DNA of 64,000 bases, from NCBI RefSeq assembly GCF_900143005.1, contig NZ_FRCS01000003.1, positions 620,001 through 684,000 on the forward strand, given 5' to 3'. The stretch's first letter is position 1. Each line of letters opens with the position of its first letter. This stretch comes from Cryptosporangium aurantiacum (GTDB lineage: Bacteria > Actinomycetota > Actinomycetes > Mycobacteriales > Cryptosporangiaceae). The position numbers and the translations under genes were made by a program. Under the pieces are notes generated by a model. The model worked only from the letters and a program-made list of their open reading frames with translations. It did no database searches and had not been told where the DNA came from. Shown piece after piece: positions 1 through 7,735 of the stretch.

Positions 1-1570
1 TCTCTACTCCGCTTTCCGGCTCGGTGCCGTCGGGCTCGGCCGAACCGTCCGCCGCCCCAGCCCGGTCGATCACCCTCTGTTCGACCTCGGCCAGGTCGTA
101 GCCGAGCGCCGCGAGATGGGCCAGCCAGCGGGCAGCATCGCGGTTGAGCTCCCGCCACGTGTCGTGGCTGATCTCGTGTTCGTGCGCAGCGGCGATCGCA
201 GCGAACGCGTAGACGGTGGCACGGGCGTCGTTGGCCGACGGCGGGATGACCGCGCGCCCGCCGCCGCCATCGGAGGTGCCCAGCAACTCCTCCAGGAGCG
301 GCGCGTCCTTCTGCATCCAGCGGGCGACGAACTGCGGGCGGCTGACGAGCGTCTCGGCGACGTACCGGGCTGCACCAGGAAGCTTGACCCGCTTGAGCAG
401 CTCGGCGAGCCACGTCCGGCGCACGTCGTTGGCCGCGCGCATGGCCTTGTTGTTGGCGATGACGAGCTGGCGTTCGGCTTTCTGCTCGTCGCTCATCGGC
501 CCGCCCGAAGGACGGTTAGGCCCGTACCGGTTGGTGTGGCCGTACTTCTGCCAGTCGAGGCAGCAGGCCGTCTCCTGGTAGCCGTCGTAGACCCGGTCGA
601 AGGTGATCGCGCTGCCCGGGCAGCCGACGTGGTTGTCGCCGGTGAGGGGTTCCCCATCGTGCAGGAGCGCGCTCACCCGCGCCGCCCGTGTTCCGCTCGC
701 CTGCAGCACGTCGCTGTCGATGACCGGGACGCCCGCCGCCGTCAGCTCCGCGATTCGAGCGGCGCGCTGCGCGGCCTCCCGCCGTTCGGCGCGGACCTCG
801 GCGGCCTTCTTGTCGAACGCGATCGGGCCGCGCTCAGCGGCGTCGAGTAGCTGCGCGACCGCGGGCTCGTCATCCTCGAACTCCTGCACGACGGCCGCCT
901 GATGCAGGTCGAGGCTACGCCTCGTGACCTTCTCGGCGGTGTCGGAGCGCAGCTTGGCGACCGTACGGGCGTCCTTGACTTGGTCGCGTTTGAGGCCGGT
1001 GCGCTGGATGATCGCGCGGCCGCTGAGCCCTTCGAGTGCGAGCTGCTCGACGCCATGTGCCTCCTCGACGCTCGTCAGCGCACGACGGTGAACACCGGTG
1101 CGCAGCATCGTGACGATCTGCGTCGCCTTGTCCGCCAGGTCAGGACGGAAGATGGCAGGGACGTGGGTGAGGTCCGGGCGGGTCTGGGCCGCCTCTTCGA
1201 CGGACGCGAGTCGGTCGCCGCCGTCCAGAACTAGGTAGCCAGGCTGCTCGGGATGCTCGACAACGATGAGCGGCTGAAGCAGACCAGCGATGCCGTCCGC
1301 TTTGAGATTCGCGACCAGACCCGGATTCGGCGCCGAATGGCTGCGGATGTTGTCCGGGTTGGCGACCAGATCGACCCAGGGGATCATCAGCAGGTCCCCG
1401 AACGCGGCGCCGAAGGCTGGGGTGCTCTCGGCGCCATCGGGCTCAGCGCGGGACGAGTGGCTCTCCAGGTCGTCATAGCGCGTTGCCGTGTCATCGAAGA
1501 CGGCTCCGGCCGTGCTCTCAGGCCCCGACACCGGTTCGACATCGGACTGCGATAGATCTGTACTGACCAT
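1..1570 (-). CDS. ParB/Spo0J-domain protein of a mobile element (3' end outside window)
   Basis: The frame opens at ATG 1570 and stays open to the left edge, so at least 523 residues are encoded and the C-terminus lies outside. The ParB N-terminal fold is visible at about residues 63-165: a start motif MIPWVDLVANPDNIR, a box-I-like stretch VLDGGDRLASVEEA (112-125) and a box-II-like stretch MLRTGVHRRALTSVEEA (154-170). A helix-turn-helix follows (LSGRAIIQRTGLKRDQVKDA, 182-201). ParB-family proteins bind centromere-like DNA; in actinomycete plasmids and integrative elements such proteins serve maintenance or regulation. The C-terminal half, with a Cys pair in ETACCLD, is not recognised. It is divergent from the mobC-relaxase operon, so it is probably the maintenance arm of the same element. 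Confidence 0.8.
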   Translation of the reverse strand, partial: MVSTDLSQSDVEPVSGPESTAGAVFDDTATRYDDLESHSSRAEPDGAESTPAFGAAFGDLLMIPWVDLVANPDNIRSHSAPNPGLVANLKADGIAGLLQPLIVVEHPEQPGYLVLDGGDRLASVEEAAQTRPDLTHVPAIFRPDLADKATQIVTMLRTGVHRRALTSVEEAHGVEQLALEGLSGRAIIQRTGLKRDQVKDARTVAKLRSDTAEKVTRRSLDLHQAAVVQEFEDDEPAVAQLLDAAERGPIAFDKKAAEVRAERREAAQRAARIAELTAAGVPVIDSDVLQASGTRAARVSALLHDGEPLTGDNHVGCPGSAITFDRVYDGYQETACCLDWQKYGHTNRYGPNRPSGGPMSDEQKAERQLVIANNKAMRAANDVRRTWLAELLKRVKLPGAARYVAETLVSRPQFVARWMQKDAPLLEELLGTSDGGGGRAVIPPSANDARATVYAFAAIAAAHEHEISHDTWRELNRDAARWLAHLAALGYDLAEVEQRVIDRAGAADGSAEPDGTEPESGVE

Positions 1571-1609
1571 GGCAATGACCCCCTCACGGGAAGACAAGTG
1601 ATTGAGGCG

Positions 1610-1626
1610 AGCGGAACAATTCCGCT
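1610..1626. promoter_or_regulatory. Dyad upstream of the ParB-like gene
   Basis: A perfect 7-bp inverted repeat AGCGGAA-CAA-TTCCGCT sits 40 nt upstream of the ParB-like start codon, in an AT-richer leader. The position fits an operator, possibly autoregulatory. This is inferred from symmetry and position only. Confidence 0.4.
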
Positions 1627-1772
1627 GCTATCAATATTCTTCTCGCCGAATGACCCGCTGAACAAATATCCACAGGTCGTCCTTGGGCCATTTTCGGATC
1701 AAGGATTTGCGACCGCACATTCCATCGATGGACGTCCGGACTCAAGGCATCTTTGGCGCGTAGCAAGATAGG

Positions 1773-1819
1773 CATCCGGTTCCCGGATGAGGCGTGTTCG
1801 ACCGGGCGCGGTCGAACAC
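1773..1819. other. Candidate origin of transfer: two adjacent hairpins upstream of mobC
   Basis: Two perfect inverted repeats lie 4 nt apart in the non-coding stretch before mobC: CATCCGG-TTC-CCGGATG (1773-1789) and GTGTTCGACC-GGGCGC-GGTCGAACAC (1794-1819). Mobilizable elements usually carry oriT as inverted repeats beside a nic site, immediately upstream of mobC and the relaxase gene, which is exactly this arrangement. The nic site itself cannot be assigned from sequence. The rest of 1571-1953 holds the divergent promoters; an open frame from TTG 1753 crosses both hairpins and looks non-coding. Confidence 0.5.
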
Positions 1820-1953
1820 AGCGGCGGCGTCGCCGCGAGTCAGGCGCCGAGACGATCGCATCGAATTTGCTGGTAGCGGACCCGTCAGCGGCTTTTCCGC
1901 ATGCTCGGCACGTGGCTGAGCAGGAAGCGGCGAATTCGGGGGATGACATTGTC

Positions 1954-2343
1954 ATGCGTGGACGGGATCGCCGGCACCGGTCCCCCGCACGCATTCACCG
2001 GGTGAACCTGCGGTTCGACGACGACGAATTCGACGCAGTCTCGGACGCGGCCACGGCAGCGGGACTAACCACAGCCGGCTACTGCGCGGAAACAGCGCTC
2101 GCGACGGCTCGCGGCCACCAGAGGGCTGGCGACAGCACCCTCGTACTGCGAGCCCTGGCCAAGGAGCTATTCGGAGCACGGGCCGCGGTAAATCGGGTGG
2201 GGTCGAACGTCAATCAAGTCGCGGCGGCGTTCCACGGTACGGGACTGGTGCCCGAGTACGCGCAGGCAGCGATCGAGCTGTGCCTGCGAACGGTCGAGCG
2301 GCTCGACTCCGTCGTGGCCGAGCTGCGGCGTCGGCTCGGGTGA
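1954..2343 (+). CDS. mobC: MobC-family mobilization accessory protein
   Basis: A 129-residue protein with a ribbon-helix-helix-like start (about 14-45, RIHRVNLRFDDDEFDAV) and the MobC signature VNRVGSNVNQVA at 79-90. MobC proteins bind oriT, help open it and recruit the relaxase. ATG 1954 is chosen because the conserved region begins directly after it and a G-rich ribosome-binding stretch precedes it; the longer frame from TTG 1753 would run through the oriT-like hairpins with an improbable Arg-rich composition. The stop codon overlaps the relaxase GTG start (GTGA), indicating translational coupling. Confidence 0.85.
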   Translation: MRGRDRRHRSPARIHRVNLRFDDDEFDAVSDAATAAGLTTAGYCAETALATARGHQRAGDSTLVLRALAKELFGARAAVNRVGSNVNQVAAAFHGTGLVPEYAQAAIELCLRTVERLDSVVAELRRRLG

Positions 2344-3788
2344 TCGCGCGTGTGCACCCGCCCGGCGTCAACGTCGTCGGGCTGTTGAAGTACCTCTACG
2401 GACCGGGCCGCCACGAGGAGCACCGTGATCCGCGGCTGGTCACCGCGTGGAACGGCGCGGGCGCCCGCGATCTCCTCGAACCCGAGCGCACCGCTCGCGG
2501 CGGGTGGCGAGTCAAGGAGCTGGCGGACGCGTTGTTGGACCCAGTCCGGTTCAGTGACCGGGCTCCGGACCGTCCCGTGTGGCACTGCTCGGTGCGCCTG
2601 GCCCCAGAAGACCGCACTCTCTCCGACGCGCAGTGGCGGCACATCGCCGGCGAGCTGATGGCCCAAGCGGGGCTCGCGCCACACGCCGACGACGGATCGG
2701 TACGGTGGGTCGCCGTCCGGCACGGCGACGACCACATCCACCTCGTCGCCACGCTCGCGAGGCAGGACGGCCGCTCGATCCGCAATTTCCGAGACCTCTA
2801 CCGGCTGCGCGCCGCGTGCCGCGATCTCGAGCGCCGCTACCGTCTCCGGTCGACCGCGCCCGCCGACCGCACCGCCCACTCACGCCCCGGCACGGCGGAG
2901 CTCCACAAGACACGGCGGCTGGGGCGTCCACTCACGGCGCGAGACCAGCTGCGCCGCCGAGTCCGCGCCGCCGCGGTCGAATCGGCGGACGTCGAGGACT
3001 TCTTCGCGCACTTGCGCCGGGCCGGGCTGCTGGTTCGGCTTCGCTACAGCGCCCAGGACCCGAGCGCGATCACCGGCTACGCGGTGGCGCTGCCCGGCGA
3101 TCGCACCGCCGACGACACCCCGGTCTTCTACGGTGGCGGACGACTCGCCCCCGACTTGAGCCTTTCCCGGCTGCGGCAACGCTGGACATCACCGCCGAGC
3201 ACGCGCTTCCCGCCGCGAGTGGATCCGCAGCTGCGTGCATGGATCCTCGACCAGATCAGTCTGACGATCCAGGATGCCCTCACCCCCCGGCCCAGGGCCG
3301 GAGTCGACGCGCGCATCGCGTTCGCCGCCGCAGCCACCGACGTGATCACGGTCCTGGCGGAACGCCTCCCAATCCGCGACCGGGACGACGTCCGCGACGC
3401 CGCCGACACCCTGCACCGGGCCGTCGCCGAACCGCTTCCGCCGACCCGGCGACCCGTGCCGCACGCCGACGGACTCCGCGCGATGGGCCGGCTGATCGCC
3501 GTCATGGAACAGATCAGCGACCACACCGACTTGTTCGCCGTCCTTCGACTGCTCAACAACCTGGCGCGGCTCTCCGAAAGCCTGGCCGACGTACGCGACG
3601 CACAGCAGCGCACCCACCAGGCCGAGGTCGCCCGGCACGCCGCCAATCAGTTCCGGGACATCGTCACCAGCAGCCGGCTGCATGCCGCAGAAGCTCCGCC
3701 GCTCACTCGCCCAGCAAGCCGGCCGCTAAGCCCCACACCGGATCCTCGACGCCGCCGCGGCGACATCGGCTCTGGGCCGCGGCCCTGA
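2340..3788 (+). CDS. Relaxase / mobilization nuclease
   Basis: A 482-residue relaxase that would nick oriT and stay bound to the transferred strand. The metal-binding histidine motif is visible as H128-G-D-D-H132-I-H134, and an earlier conserved histidine lies in the strand WHCSV (H82). The N-terminal YLYGPGR block (18-24) supplies candidate nucleophile tyrosines Y18 and Y20, a layout seen in actinobacterial relaxases, probably MOBP-like. The C-terminal half (after about 200) is charged and without recognisable motifs. The start is GTG 2340, overlapping the mobC stop. A frame extending upstream to 2280 only re-reads mobC. Together with MobC and the hairpin pair this makes the element mobilizable; no type IV coupling protein is present in the window. 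Confidence 0.85.
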   Translation: MIARVHPPGVNVVGLLKYLYGPGRHEEHRDPRLVTAWNGAGARDLLEPERTARGGWRVKELADALLDPVRFSDRAPDRPVWHCSVRLAPEDRTLSDAQWRHIAGELMAQAGLAPHADDGSVRWVAVRHGDDHIHLVATLARQDGRSIRNFRDLYRLRAACRDLERRYRLRSTAPADRTAHSRPGTAELHKTRRLGRPLTARDQLRRRVRAAAVESADVEDFFAHLRRAGLLVRLRYSAQDPSAITGYAVALPGDRTADDTPVFYGGGRLAPDLSLSRLRQRWTSPPSTRFPPRVDPQLRAWILDQISLTIQDALTPRPRAGVDARIAFAAAATDVITVLAERLPIRDRDDVRDAADTLHRAVAEPLPPTRRPVPHADGLRAMGRLIAVMEQISDHTDLFAVLRLLNNLARLSESLADVRDAQQRTHQAEVARHAANQFRDIVTSSRLHAAEAPPLTRPASRPLSPTPDPRRRRGDIGSGPRP

Positions 3789-3822
3789 CCGGTCATCCAT
3801 CACTCAACGCGAGGACACCGTC

Positions 3823-3882
3823 ATGCAGACGTCCGTCGGCCGTCCGGGCATGACCGGGATCGCCCGGGGCGCCCGACGGTGA
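3823..3882 (+). CDS. Possible 19-residue leader peptide
   Basis: An ATG with a good ribosome-binding site (GAGGA, 7 nt upstream) opens a 19-codon frame (MQTSVGRPGM...) whose stop TGA overlaps the GTG start of the next gene as GTGA. The coupling geometry matches real junctions elsewhere in this operon, so it may be a coupling leader that drives translation of the downstream gene. Coding by such a short frame cannot be shown from sequence alone. Confidence 0.3.
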   Translation: MQTSVGRPGMTGIARGARR

Positions 3883-4805
3883 CCAGCCCGGAACACCCCG
3901 ACCTCGGCGGCGAACTCGGCGCGCGTACCGGCCAGGCACTCGCCGTCCTCGCCACACTCGCCGAGGCCAGCGCCCGGCTGGCCGCCGAAGAACAACGACG
4001 CCGCGAACGCAACGAACATCTCCAGCGCTACCGCGATGAGCTGACCCAGCGACTACTCACCAGGCAACAGCAATTCGCCAACCAGGCCGCCCAGCTGTTC
4101 GCTCGACGCGACCGCACCTACCTGAAGACCGCCGGAGACCACGCCTGGATCCGCGACGCGCACCTGAGCCAACTCGCCCACGCCTGGCGCATCAGCCGAA
4201 GCCGCGAAGGCGATCCGCGCTTCCCCACCGCCACCGTTGTCGCCGAAGCCGTCGAAGACGAGCTCCGCCGCCGCTACAGCGCCCCCATGCGCACCTACGA
4301 CGAACGCGTGGCCGCCGGCGTTTCCCGGGCCACCGCCATGCACGAAGCCGCCACGCGGATGGCGCAGACCCATCCGAGCCGCCCCCACGGACGCCGCGAC
4401 AACCCGGCACTCCACGGCACCGCATCGAGCGACTTCGACGCGAACGTCGACGCGGAGCGCGCCGCCATCCGCGACCGGATGCAACCGGACGTCCTCCACC
4501 CGCACTACGAACAACGCCTCCGAGAACTCGGCGCCGCCTCCCCGGTCGCCGAGAAGGTCGCCCGCGAACTACTCGCCACCCAGACCGCGTCGCCATCCAT
4601 CCCCGCGGCCCCGAAGGACACGCCCATGACCCAACCCAGCTCCGCACAAGAACCCCGGCGCAGCGCCCAAGACATCGCCGCCGACGCCTACCCCGACGGG
4701 CCCGTCATCCTCCAACCCCACCAGCGGCCACCCGGACTCGCCAGCAAACGCCCCGCCGACATCACCTACGACCGCACCCAGCACTACCCCCGGCCCACGC
4801 GATGA
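3879..4805 (+). CDS. Unrecognised element-encoded protein with coiled coil
   Basis: A 308-residue protein with no family I recognise. Residues about 20-75 are Ala/Arg/Glu/Gln-rich with heptad-like spacing, suggesting a coiled coil; a conserved-looking central part (about 85-160) contains TYLKTAGDHAWIRDAHL; the last 80 residues are Pro/Ala-rich and probably disordered. No signal peptide or membrane segment is present. It starts at GTG 3879, overlapping the short leader frame, and its stop overlaps the next ATG (ATGA at 4802). Being between relaxase and DUF4913 genes suggests a transfer or maintenance accessory role, but that is context only. Confidence 0.65.
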   Translation: MTSPEHPDLGGELGARTGQALAVLATLAEASARLAAEEQRRRERNEHLQRYRDELTQRLLTRQQQFANQAAQLFARRDRTYLKTAGDHAWIRDAHLSQLAHAWRISRSREGDPRFPTATVVAEAVEDELRRRYSAPMRTYDERVAAGVSRATAMHEAATRMAQTHPSRPHGRRDNPALHGTASSDFDANVDAERAAIRDRMQPDVLHPHYEQRLRELGAASPVAEKVARELLATQTASPSIPAAPKDTPMTQPSSAQEPRRSAQDIAADAYPDGPVILQPHQRPPGLASKRPADITYDRTQHYPRPTR

Positions 4806-5194
4806 CCACCATCCCCACCCACGAAAACGGCGCGGCCGCCGAGACGCAGCCGCCCCGCTACCTCACGCTGGAACTCTGGGTCACCGACTACTTCACCCCG
4901 ATGTTCCTCCACCGCATCGGCGACGCAACCCGCCACCGCTGGTGCACCCAATGGTGGGATCACGCCGAAGCCATCGCCCGCCTCACCCTGCTCTGGACCA
5001 CCTGGGAAACCGCCCGCTGGGACCCAAACGCCAAAGCCGGCTGGTGGCTCGACCTCGACCACCACCTCCCCATCCTCCTCGCCGCCGACGGCCCCTTCCG
5101 CACCTGCCGCCCCGCCGTCGACGACCGCCCCGCCAAACACGAACCCGGCAAGCCACCGGTCAATGACTTGGCACCAATCAGCCCGTGGACCTGA
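4802..5194 (+). CDS. DUF4913-like protein
   Basis: A 130-residue protein with a Trp- and His-rich core (YLTLELWVTDYFTPMF at 20-35, then WCTQWWDHAEAIARL and WWLDLDHHLPIL). This pattern matches DUF4913, a small domain repeatedly found in actinobacterial integrative elements and whose function is unknown. Translationally coupled to the upstream gene by ATGA. It is the last rightward gene of the element; the 180 bp between it and the excisionase-like gene hold nothing recognisable. Confidence 0.65.
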   Translation: MTTIPTHENGAAAETQPPRYLTLELWVTDYFTPMFLHRIGDATRHRWCTQWWDHAEAIARLTLLWTTWETARWDPNAKAGWWLDLDHHLPILLAADGPFRTCRPAVDDRPAKHEPGKPPVNDLAPISPWT

Positions 5195-5374
5195 CCCGCC
5201 ATGTCCACGGCCCCACAGCAATATTCTGGGCACGGCTCCGGAGCAGGCGGGCAGGATGCCCCACCCGCCGCTGCTTTCTATCGGTGCAGCGACGGCTGCT
5301 CGGGAGCCTCGACCTGCTCTGGGCTTGTTATTCCTACCGAGCAGCGAGCCAGCCTGCGTCGGCCGATCCTTAGC

Positions 5375-5584
5375 TCAGTCATCTACAAGCAGGCGCAGAA
5401 GCGCCGGCACCGAGACCCGGTACCGACGCCCCACCCGGATCACCTTCGCAGGAAAGTCGCCTTGCTGAGCCAGCTCGTATGCCTTGGTCCTGCCGATCCC
5501 CAGGATCGATGCGGCTTCCTCGAGACTGGTGGTAGTACCCAGCGACTGCACGGCTTCGAGGGTCCATGCCTGTTCTTCTGTCAT
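5375..5584 (-). CDS. Excisionase-like helix-turn-helix protein
   Basis: A 69-residue protein containing a MerR-like winged HTH of the excisionase (AlpA/Xis) type: SLEEAASILGIGRTKAYELA at 20-39 followed by the basic wing VGRRYRVSVPALLRLL (51-66). Such proteins direct integrase towards excision. ATG 5584 is chosen for the strong GGAGGTG ribosome-binding site 6 nt upstream; a frame extending to 5752 lacks support. Normally the integrase gene follows, but none is found downstream (to the left) or between this gene and the tRNA, so either it has been lost or it lies beyond the window. Confidence 0.75.
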   Translation of the reverse strand: MTEEQAWTLEAVQSLGTTTSLEEAASILGIGRTKAYELAQQGDFPAKVIRVGRRYRVSVPALLRLLVDD

Positions 5585-5755
5585 GACGGGCACCTCCGCC
5601 GTACGCCTCGCCCAGCCGACCGGGTCAGCGTGCTCGCGCCCGCTTGGCCGAGCGCTTAGCGACCTCCGCACCCGCTCCGTGACCCGCCGACGTGCCGTCC
5701 AATGCCGGGTGCTGATGGCGAGTCCCGGGGTCAAATGAGGGTCAAACAGCAAGAA

Positions 5756-5783
5756 GCCCGGTCTCCGCGAAAGCGAACCGGGC
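5756..5783 (-). terminator. Hairpin after tRNA-Val(CAC)
   Basis: A 7-bp stem GCCCGGT/ACCGGGC with an inner CGC-GAAA-GCG stem-tetraloop lies 22 nt past the 3' end of the minus-strand tRNA. There is no T tract. It is a probable 3' processing or termination hairpin and may lie inside the element's end. Confidence 0.5.
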
Positions 5784-5804
5784 CTCTGACCTGCACCAAC
5801 TGCG

Positions 5805-5876
5805 TGGGCGATACTGGGATCGAACCAGTGACCTCTTCGGTGTGAACGAAGCGCTCTCCCCCTGAGCTAATCGCCC
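5805..5876 (-). tRNA. tRNA-Val(CAC)
   Basis: A full cloverleaf reads on the minus strand: acceptor GGGCGAT/ATCGCCC, anticodon stem CTTCG/CGAAG with loop TTCACAC (anticodon CAC), T arm ACTGG-TTCGATC-CCAGT and discriminator A. The CCA end is not encoded. Its 3' end faces the mobile element, the usual orientation for a tRNA gene used as a chromosomal attachment site; the matching distal att copy would lie left of the window. Confidence 0.95.
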
Positions 5877-5906
5877 CCAGGGACGCTCACACCATACTAG
5901 ATACCT

Positions 5907-6398
5907 TCAGCTAAACGGGAATCCGGTCCAACCACTGAGCCGGAGCGACGTCAACAGCCCCGCCACCAGCAGCAGAAAGCCCAGCGCACCGACCAGCATC
6001 CGCAGCGCCAGCGACTGCCGCAGCACCCAGCGCGTCCACGCCGCGACCGACCGCTTCGTGAACTGGAGCAGGCGGTGCGCCCAGGAGAACTCGGTCGACA
6101 GCACGCCCAGCCCGGCGATCACGATCAGCCAGCCGGGCCCGGGCGCCGGCACCAGCACCAGACCGAGCAGCACGATCGCCACCCCGACGACCGTGATCAC
6201 GACGCGGTACGGGAACCCGAACACCGGGTGGGACCGCACCGGATGGTGCAGCCGATCCCGGAAGAAGATGCCCCACGCGACCAACCGCCGGGTGATGCCG
6301 TGCGCACGGAGGCGGTCGACAACCGTCGGTTCCTGCACGTCGACCGGCCGCTCCTGGCTGTCGATCACCAGATTCCCCGTCTCGCTCGCATGCCCCAT
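5907..6398 (-). CDS. TIGR02611 / PGPGW-type membrane protein
   Basis: A 163-residue integral membrane protein. The diagnostic loop APGPGW (about 84-89) sits between hydrophobic segments at roughly 64-83 and 90-102, with a third C-terminal hydrophobic stretch at about 132-155. This is the TIGR02611 family, widespread in actinobacteria and of unknown function. ATG 6398 gives a typical length with a polar cytoplasmic N-terminus. It stands alone, in the same direction as the tRNA-Val(CAC) gene, and the upstream 316 bp separate it from the divergent ssgA-like gene. Confidence 0.8.
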   Translation of the reverse strand: MGHASETGNLVIDSQERPVDVQEPTVVDRLRAHGITRRLVAWGIFFRDRLHHPVRSHPVFGFPYRVVITVVGVAIVLLGLVLVPAPGPGWLIVIAGLGVLSTEFSWAHRLLQFTKRSVAAWTRWVLRQSLALRMLVGALGFLLLVAGLLTSLRLSGWTGFPFS

Positions 6399-6714
6399 CG
6401 TCCCTCGGATGTGCGCCCCCGGCCAGCGAATGAAAGCGCTCGAACACCCGGAGGGTAGCCCAGGCTCACCATCGGCAGATCTGCTGTTTTCCTGAATCCA
6501 ACACGGGTGGCATGACCAGCGGGTTCACCGGGAAAGACAGTTGGTGGACGCCAGCCGAACGATCCTCGGTCGGCGCCCGCATCTCTCCGCAACCTCACTC
6601 GTTGTGGTCTTTGAGCCACGCAGCGCTGAGTTTGCGTAGCGATGAGACCGGGAAGAACGGGTATGGGTTCGCGCCCGCGTTCGACGCGTGCGGACGTGTA
6701 GAAAGGTGCCACCG
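6399..6714. promoter_or_regulatory. Divergent intergenic region with a possible alternative-sigma promoter
   Basis: This 316-bp gap separates two divergent genes. The only motif worth naming is GTTTGC (6630-6635) and GGGAAG (6650-6655) with a 14-nt spacer, resembling SigB/SigF-type promoters (GTTT...GGGTA) and pointing at the ssgA-like gene, whose ribosome-binding site is AAAGGTG. The match is imperfect. Confidence 0.3.
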
Positions 6715-7164
6715 ATGGGGATCGCACAACCAACTCGGGTACAGGTGGACGTGTCATTGCGCCTAGTCGTGCCCGAGGGGTCGTCCCTACCAGTCAAGGC
6801 GAGTCTCCGGTACGAGCCCGAGGATCCGTACGCCGTCCACGTCATATTTCATGCCGGCAGCACCGAAGCCAGCGGCGAGGTCTCCTGGTCGTTCGCGCGG
6901 CAGCTCCTGGCGGACGGCATGTCCGAGCCGACCGGCATCGGCGACGTCAGGGTGTGGCCGTGGCAGGCGGCGAACGGACCGTCGGTCGCGCTCGCCCTCT
7001 CCTCCCCCGATGGCCACGCGCTGTTCGAGGTTCCGCGGCTCGCGCTCGGCGACTTCCTCGGGCGGACGTACCGCCAGGTCCCGGAGGGCGCCGAGAGCGT
7101 CCACCTGGACATCGACGGCGCCCTCGCGGCGCTGCTCGGCTCCTACGGCAGCGAGCCTCGCTGA
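6715..7164 (+). CDS. SsgA-family sporulation/cell-division regulator
   Basis: A 149-residue SsgA-like protein. The family pattern is clear: a small beta-rich protein with VPVKASLRYEPEDPYAVHVIFHAG-type strands at about 26-48, SWSFARQLLADG at 57-68, GDVRVWPW at 76-83 and a C-terminal helix ALAALLGSYGSE. SsgA-like proteins control septum placement and spore maturation in sporulating actinomycetes; SsgB recruits FtsZ. ATG 6715 is supported by AAAGGTG 6 nt upstream; the in-frame start at 6688 adds only nine residues with no family match. A single-gene unit, ended by a strong terminator. Confidence 0.85.
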   Translation: MGIAQPTRVQVDVSLRLVVPEGSSLPVKASLRYEPEDPYAVHVIFHAGSTEASGEVSWSFARQLLADGMSEPTGIGDVRVWPWQAANGPSVALALSSPDGHALFEVPRLALGDFLGRTYRQVPEGAESVHLDIDGALAALLGSYGSEPR

Positions 7165-7186
7165 CCCCACGGGGCCTTTCACACCA

Positions 7187-7227
7187 GAGTGCTGCCGCGC
7201 CTTCGGCGCGGCAGCACTCACTTTTTG
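7187..7227 (+). terminator. Strong intrinsic terminator
   Basis: A perfect 15-bp stem (GAGTGCTGCCGCGCC, 7187-7201; loop TTC; complement 7205-7219) followed by CTTTTTG. It ends the ssgA-like gene 22 nt past the stop. Confidence 0.9.
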
Positions 7228-7455
7228 TGAAGTCATCGTTGCGCATCGTATGCGGTGGTGGCCGCTCGGTGCGCGCCTGACCCGCAACCCGGCGTGTTGC
7301 AATTCTCTGGGGGACGCTGTGCGCAAGGCGTCTTCCCACGGCCGCGCCGTGACAATCCGCTGGTAACCCGCGCTTTACCAGAGCTGAACCCAGCAGCCAG
7401 GACGAGGTGACAGGGTTGCGGCGACGGTGGGTGGTCGGCGACACGTGCCCCGGGT

Positions 7456-7485
7456 TTGAACCTTGTCGCAGGACTCGGCTATGGT
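7456..7485 (+). promoter_or_regulatory. Promoter of the Gly-Cys-Val tRNA operon
   Basis: TTGAAC (7456-7461) and TATGGT (7480-7485) with an 18-nt spacer lie about 50 nt before tRNA-Gly, a good fit to a housekeeping promoter. The rest of 7228-7533 shows nothing else recognisable. Confidence 0.6.
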
Positions 7486-7533
7486 TCTTCCTGTCAGCAG
7501 CGAGCGGGGCACCAACCCGGTCGGAGCTCACAC

Positions 7534-7606
7534 GCGGACGTGGCTCAGTTGGTAGAGCATCACCTTGCCAAGGTGAGGGTCGCGGGTTCGAATCCCGTCG
7601 TCCGCT
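7534..7606 (+). tRNA. tRNA-Gly(GCC)
   Basis: Acceptor stem GCGGACG/CGTCCGC, anticodon stem TCACC/GGTGA with loop TTGCCAA (anticodon GCC), and T loop TTCGAAT. First gene of a three-tRNA operon; no CCA is encoded. Confidence 0.95.
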
Positions 7607-7662
7607 CGATAGGCGCCCTCGGGCGTATTGCTGGTACCGCTCGCGGCGCCAGCGGTGACTCC

Positions 7663-7734
7663 GGCGGCGTGGCCGAGTGGCTTAGGCAAGGGCCTGCAAA
7701 GCCCTGTACGCGGGTTCGATTCCCGCCGCCGCCT
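7663..7734 (+). tRNA. tRNA-Cys(GCA)
   Basis: Acceptor stem GGCGGCG/CGCCGCC, anticodon stem AGGGC/GCCCT with loop CTGCAAA (anticodon GCA), and T loop TTCGATT. It lies 56 nt after tRNA-Gly and only 1 nt before tRNA-Val(GAC), so the two must be processed from one transcript. Confidence 0.95.
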
Positions 7735-7735
7735 C

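Noticed and set aside
1753-1953. Upstream extension of mobC from TTG 1753
   Set aside because: It reads through the two perfect hairpins with Arg-rich, non-family sequence; the MobC domain starts after ATG 1954.
2579-3853. Long Arg/Pro-rich frame overlapping the relaxase gene
   Set aside because: Composition is typical of a shadow frame in GC-rich DNA, and the relaxase frame carries conserved motifs.
5585-5752. N-terminal extension of the excisionase-like protein to 5752
   Set aside because: No ribosome-binding site at 5752, whereas GGAGGTG precedes ATG 5584 and the HTH family length fits 69 residues.
5700-5860. Peptide containing GDTGIEPVTSS read across tRNA-Val
   Set aside because: This sequence is a common mis-annotation arising from translating the 3' half of tRNA genes; the tRNA explains it.
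7228-7533. Riboswitch or small RNA before the tRNA operon
   Set aside because: No conserved riboswitch core seen; a promoter for the tRNAs explains the stretch adequately.
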